Assembly: GCA_002328625.1 (NCBI GenBank)
Contig: DCVC01000035.1
Location: 7,581-13,623, forward strand
Direction of reading: 5' to 3'
DNA: 6,043 nt
DNA from: Bacteroidales bacterium UBA2198
GTDB lineage: Bacteria; Bacteroidota; Bacteroidia; Bacteroidales; VadinHA17
Part shown: piece by piece, positions 3,555-6,043 of the stretch
Position numbering within the stretch: the stretch's first letter is position 1
Layout of the letters: every line of letters starts with the position of its first letter
Notes under the pieces: generated by a model
Told to the model about the DNA's origin: nothing
The model's database searches: none
The model's input: the letters and a program-made list of their open reading frames with translations, nothing else
Position numbers and translations under genes: made by a program

Positions 3555-5708
3555 TCAGTTATCAAAACCAATTTTTACCAAAAGCTTTTCAAACCTTGGA
3601 TCTCCATGCAATGGCTTGAAAAGCGGCTCCACTTTCAACCAGTACATTTCGACCTCACGATCACTGAAAGCTTTTTCCAGTAACTGTAGTGCTTTACCAT
3701 TTTCACCCATTGCTGTATATATCCCAGCCGCAAAAAATGAAGGACTCCCGACTGGTGTAACTTTGCTTTTTGAAAGCAGTTTATTTAAATATTCTTCAGA
3801 TTTATTTTTATCTCCGGTCTTAAAATATGCAATCCCCAGATGTCCCCAATAATAAGGAATTGTTGTGCCAGGCTTTTCTTCTCCATGACCTTTTCCAAAT
3901 AACTCAATTCCCTCCTTATATTTCCCAAGGTATGTAAATAATCTTATTGAGTTTATAAATATGAAACTATCATCGGGGAAAATTCTTTGGGCTGTCTCCA
4001 GGGTCTCCAGGGCTTTGCCCTGTTGTTCATTATAATAATAAGCTAAAACCATAGTAACCCAATGACCTGGAGAGGTCTTATTAAGTTCAAAATTATACTT
4101 AGTCAGGTTAAATGCTTCCCGGAATTCTCCAATTGACAACAAATAATCACAATGCGCATCATATACATAAGTATTTGAAAGATCGAGTTGATTGACAATC
4201 ATAAATTCTTTCCCCGCAGTTTCAAAGTCCCAATAATAATATAACCTGAGTATTGCAATAGTGTAATGAGTTAAAATCGAACTCTCATTCAGTTGAAGTG
4301 CCTGTGCCAAAAGAGGTTCAGCTTTTTCCAAAACTTGTTCCCGTTTTAAATTTCCTCCATGACCTCCTGCAAATATCCAATAGATAGCAAGTAACGAATG
4401 AGCATCAGCAAATTGAGGGTCCAAAGAAATAGCTCTTTCTAGCATAGTCCGGCCCTCATCAAATGTCAAATTGAGATTCAGGGCTTTCAGAAACAAATTA
4501 TATGCTTCAGTATTCCTGGTCGGTATATTTTCAATTTTTTTCTTTACTTCAGGATCAATAACAACTTTGAGATTATCGGCAACCTGCTGAGCTACATCAC
4601 TTTGTATGCTAAATAACTCGGTGGCTACCATGGTGCGGTTGTAATCTTTTGTCCATAGCAGCTTCTCATTCTGACCATTAACCAGTCGGACTATAATCCT
4701 GACCTTATCGCCAGATCTGCTTACCCTGCCCTCCAAAACATAGGAGACTTCTAGTTTCCGTGCAATTTCCTTTATAGATAAATCTGATCCTTTAAATCTC
4801 ATGGAGGAAGTGCTTGACGGGATCTTAAGTCCTTCAATAAGGAATAAATGATTTAAGATCTCTTCCATGATCCCATCGCAAAAATAATCCTGATCCGGAT
4901 CATTACTCATGTTCTTAAAAGGAAGAACCGCAATTGATTTATCAACCGGTTCTCCCGGTTTATTCAATTCCGGAATAAAAATAATCCCGAGTACAATTAC
5001 TGCCAGAGCTATAACTGATACTGCAATAACCGCAGCGTTCCGTTTTTTATGAGGAGGAGATATTGGCTTAAGAGTTTCCTTTTTTATTTCCTCTTCCTCC
5101 TGCTTCTCCTGTCCTAATGCCCCAATGATCTCTTTAATCGCATTCCCCACCTTATTTATCTGATCCCTGTAATAAGTTTTGTTCAGGTTGTCGTGGGGAT
5201 GATCTTCTGCGGCTCTCAGGGGCCTGTTGACCCCTGGTGACTTATAGATGAACTCGACCCCCCTGAGCACGCCTCCCAGCACCGATTCGCAGAGTTTAAC
5301 ATCAGGTTCGTCAAGGTCGTATATTTTGACCGGCAGAACCCTGCTCGCCACATTGCCATTCGGAAGCTTTATTTTTAGCCCATACTGATCGCGAGAAGCC
5401 TGATCAATAAAAGCTTTAAACTCATGTTCCCATGCAAAAGATTTCGGGTCACAATAGGTACGGGATATGATCGGAATGAATACGAGGCATTTAAGTTTCT
5501 CCTTCAGGGATTCATCTACATCATGCGTTTCCAAAAGCCCATCATGTGGATTTATATCAAAATAGACACTCACCTCTTCCTTAAAGGTCGACTCAAGCTC
5601 ACCTATCAGGTTATTCACAAACTCAGTAACCCAGCCGTCGTGCCTGTTGTCCTTCTGGCGGTAGCTGATGAATATGTCGTAGTTATAGGCTTCAATGATG
5701 CTTGACAT
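3555..5708 (-). CDS. TIR - transmembrane - TolB-like - TPR protein
   Basis: 717 residues from the ATG at 5708. A TIR_2-type domain spans about 9-155: YDIFISYRQKD (10-20), YFDINP (49-54), FIPIISRTYCDP (77-88) and AWEHEF (92-97), whose second Glu (96) aligns with the TIR NADase catalytic position. After an acidic linker and PPHKKR there is one hydrophobic helix (about 225-245). Positive charges before it place the TIR domain in the cytoplasm and the rest outside. Residues 256-380 form a TolB-like (COG5616-type) domain, from DKSIAVLPFKNMSND through GIMEEIL to LLWTKDYNR. Residues 400-690 are TPR-like repeats. The C-terminus carries WLKVEPLFKPLHGDPRFEKLL, a frequent ending in this group. The role is probably membrane signalling; NAD cleavage and defence are possibilities only. 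A TTG at 5744 would extend the frame by 12 codons, but it lies upstream of the predicted -7 box and the paralogous remnant starts at the ATG-equivalent position, so the ATG is preferred. Confidence 0.9.
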   Translation of the reverse strand: MSSIIEAYNYDIFISYRQKDNRHDGWVTEFVNNLIGELESTFKEEVSVYFDINPHDGLLETHDVDESLKEKLKCLVFIPIISRTYCDPKSFAWEHEFKAFIDQASRDQYGLKIKLPNGNVASRVLPVKIYDLDEPDVKLCESVLGGVLRGVEFIYKSPGVNRPLRAAEDHPHDNLNKTYYRDQINKVGNAIKEIIGALGQEKQEEEEIKKETLKPISPPHKKRNAAVIAVSVIALAVIVLGIIFIPELNKPGEPVDKSIAVLPFKNMSNDPDQDYFCDGIMEEILNHLFLIEGLKIPSSTSSMRFKGSDLSIKEIARKLEVSYVLEGRVSRSGDKVRIIVRLVNGQNEKLLWTKDYNRTMVATELFSIQSDVAQQVADNLKVVIDPEVKKKIENIPTRNTEAYNLFLKALNLNLTFDEGRTMLERAISLDPQFADAHSLLAIYWIFAGGHGGNLKREQVLEKAEPLLAQALQLNESSILTHYTIAILRLYYYWDFETAGKEFMIVNQLDLSNTYVYDAHCDYLLSIGEFREAFNLTKYNFELNKTSPGHWVTMVLAYYYNEQQGKALETLETAQRIFPDDSFIFINSIRLFTYLGKYKEGIELFGKGHGEEKPGTTIPYYWGHLGIAYFKTGDKNKSEEYLNKLLSKSKVTPVGSPSFFAAGIYTAMGENGKALQLLEKAFSDREVEMYWLKVEPLFKPLHGDPRFEKLLVKIGFDN
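5548..5663. repeat. 116-bp perfect direct repeat, copy 2 (in the intact TIR gene)
   Basis: Partner of 3371-3486, inside the TIR coding region. Here the reading frame continues normally on both sides, so this copy sits in the intact gene; whether it is donor or recipient cannot be told from this window. Confidence 0.95.
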
Positions 5709-5731
5709 CCGAAGATTCTTTATTTCGCTAT

Positions 5732-5762
5732 CAAATTTACACAATGTTCAGGCTAAAGTCAA
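5732..5762 (-). promoter_or_regulatory. Promoter of the TIR-TPR gene
   Basis: On the minus strand, TTGA (5759-5762), exactly 19 bases, then TAAATTTG (5732-5739), a perfect match to the Bacteroidota -7 consensus TAnnTTTG. Transcription would start near 5725, leaving a leader of about 17 bases before the ATG at 5708. This is the best promoter candidate in the window and helps decide the start codon. Confidence 0.6.
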
Positions 5763-5866
5763 GTACCCGGCATATTACTCCAGCTGGGGGAGGTAAAAAA
5801 CTTAGAAAATAGTTAAATGTGCCCTTTTGAGATACTCCAGGCTTTTCGTTGTTAAGCACCCCCTGC

Positions 5867-5890
5867 GGGAATCGCCGTAAGGCAATTCCC
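5867..5890. repeat. GC-rich REP-like hairpin upstream of the TIR-TPR gene
   Basis: GGGAATCGCC (5867-5876) and GGCAATTCCC (5881-5890) pair over ten positions with one mismatch around a GTAA loop, flanked by C-rich tracts (CACCCCC before, CCCTCTCGCT after). It is not followed by a T-run on either strand, so it is not a simple terminator. It resembles dispersed palindromic repeats in Bacteroidota genomes, but its copy number cannot be judged here. It sits in the 5745-6043 gap, where no gene is seen; the rest of the gap is AT-rich and unremarkable apart from the edge terminator. Confidence 0.6.
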
Positions 5891-6014
5891 CCTCTCGCTA
5901 CTCAGTAAATCAGACAGTTATGAAAAATAAATAATAACTGCTTTTTTATTGAATACCTGTATGAATCCCTTTAAAATAAATTTGCAACCGCAATAAACCA
6001 AACTGGTTTTTAAC

Positions 6015-6043
6015 AAAAAAGCCCCGGGAGATGAGTTCCGAGG
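6015..6043 (-). terminator. Rho-independent terminator of a minus-strand gene beyond the right edge, partial
   Basis: Read on the minus strand, CCTCGG (6038-6043) pairs with CCGGGG (6022-6027) across about ten bases, including one T-G pair, and is followed by C and a run of six T (6015-6020). The outermost left-arm base lies outside the window. It implies that a leftward gene ends just beyond the right edge and that the TIR-TPR gene is transcribed separately. Confidence 0.6.

Noticed and set aside
5424..5705. Open frame on the plus strand opposite the TIR domain, with a similar frame at 3334-3540
   Set aside because: The similarity between the two only reflects the 116-bp repeat read antisense; the minus-strand TIR coding is certain.
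5995..6009. AAACCA-AAC-TGGTTT hairpin followed by T residues as a plus-strand terminator
   Set aside because: The stem is short and AT-rich, the T-run is brief, and no plus-strand gene precedes it.

Overview
The window looks like a chromosomal piece of a Bacteroidota (Bacteroidales-like) genome. Three things point there. The best promoter candidates fit the Bacteroidota pattern of a TTG-like -33 box, 19 bases, then TAnnTTTG. The starts lack convincing Shine-Dalgarno sequences. The TIR protein opens with a YDIFISYRQKDN-type sequence that I know from expanded Bacteroidota families. The lineage is inferred from the sequence alone.

All intact genes read leftward (minus strand). From left to right: (1) 1-261, the N-terminal 87 codons of a PLP-dependent alpha-oxoamine-synthase-type enzyme, cut by the window edge; (2) 293-1321, a zinc alcohol dehydrogenase directly upstream of it and probably in the same operon; (3) 1322-2195, a REP-type mobile island with 29-bp tandem repeats, three related hairpins with a TGAA loop, a 50-bp direct repeat at each end, and a frameshifted HUH/Y1 REP-associated transposase; (4) 2172-2939, a DUF72 (YecE-like) gene whose last codons and stop lie inside the right-hand repeat; (5) 3009-3086, the first ~22 codons of an endonuclease V gene on the plus strand, broken off abruptly; (6) 3072-3531, a chimeric, frameshifted remnant of a TIR/TolB-like gene; (7) 3555-5708, an intact 717-residue TIR - transmembrane - TolB-like - TPR protein with its own promoter; (8) 5745-6043, non-coding DNA with another hairpin and, at the right edge, a minus-strand terminator for a gene outside the window.

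There is no complete multi-gene pathway here. The two themes are palindromic-repeat mobility (items 3, 4 and perhaps 8) and turnover in a membrane TIR family (items 6, 7). The remnant and the intact TIR gene share a 116-bp block with no mismatch, flanked on both sides by clearly diverged sequence. This suggests gene conversion or module shuffling. The far end of the remnant coincides with the break in endonuclease V. The intact TIR protein is best read as a membrane signalling protein, with a cytoplasmic TIR domain and probably extracytoplasmic TolB-like and TPR domains. A defence role is possible but not shown.
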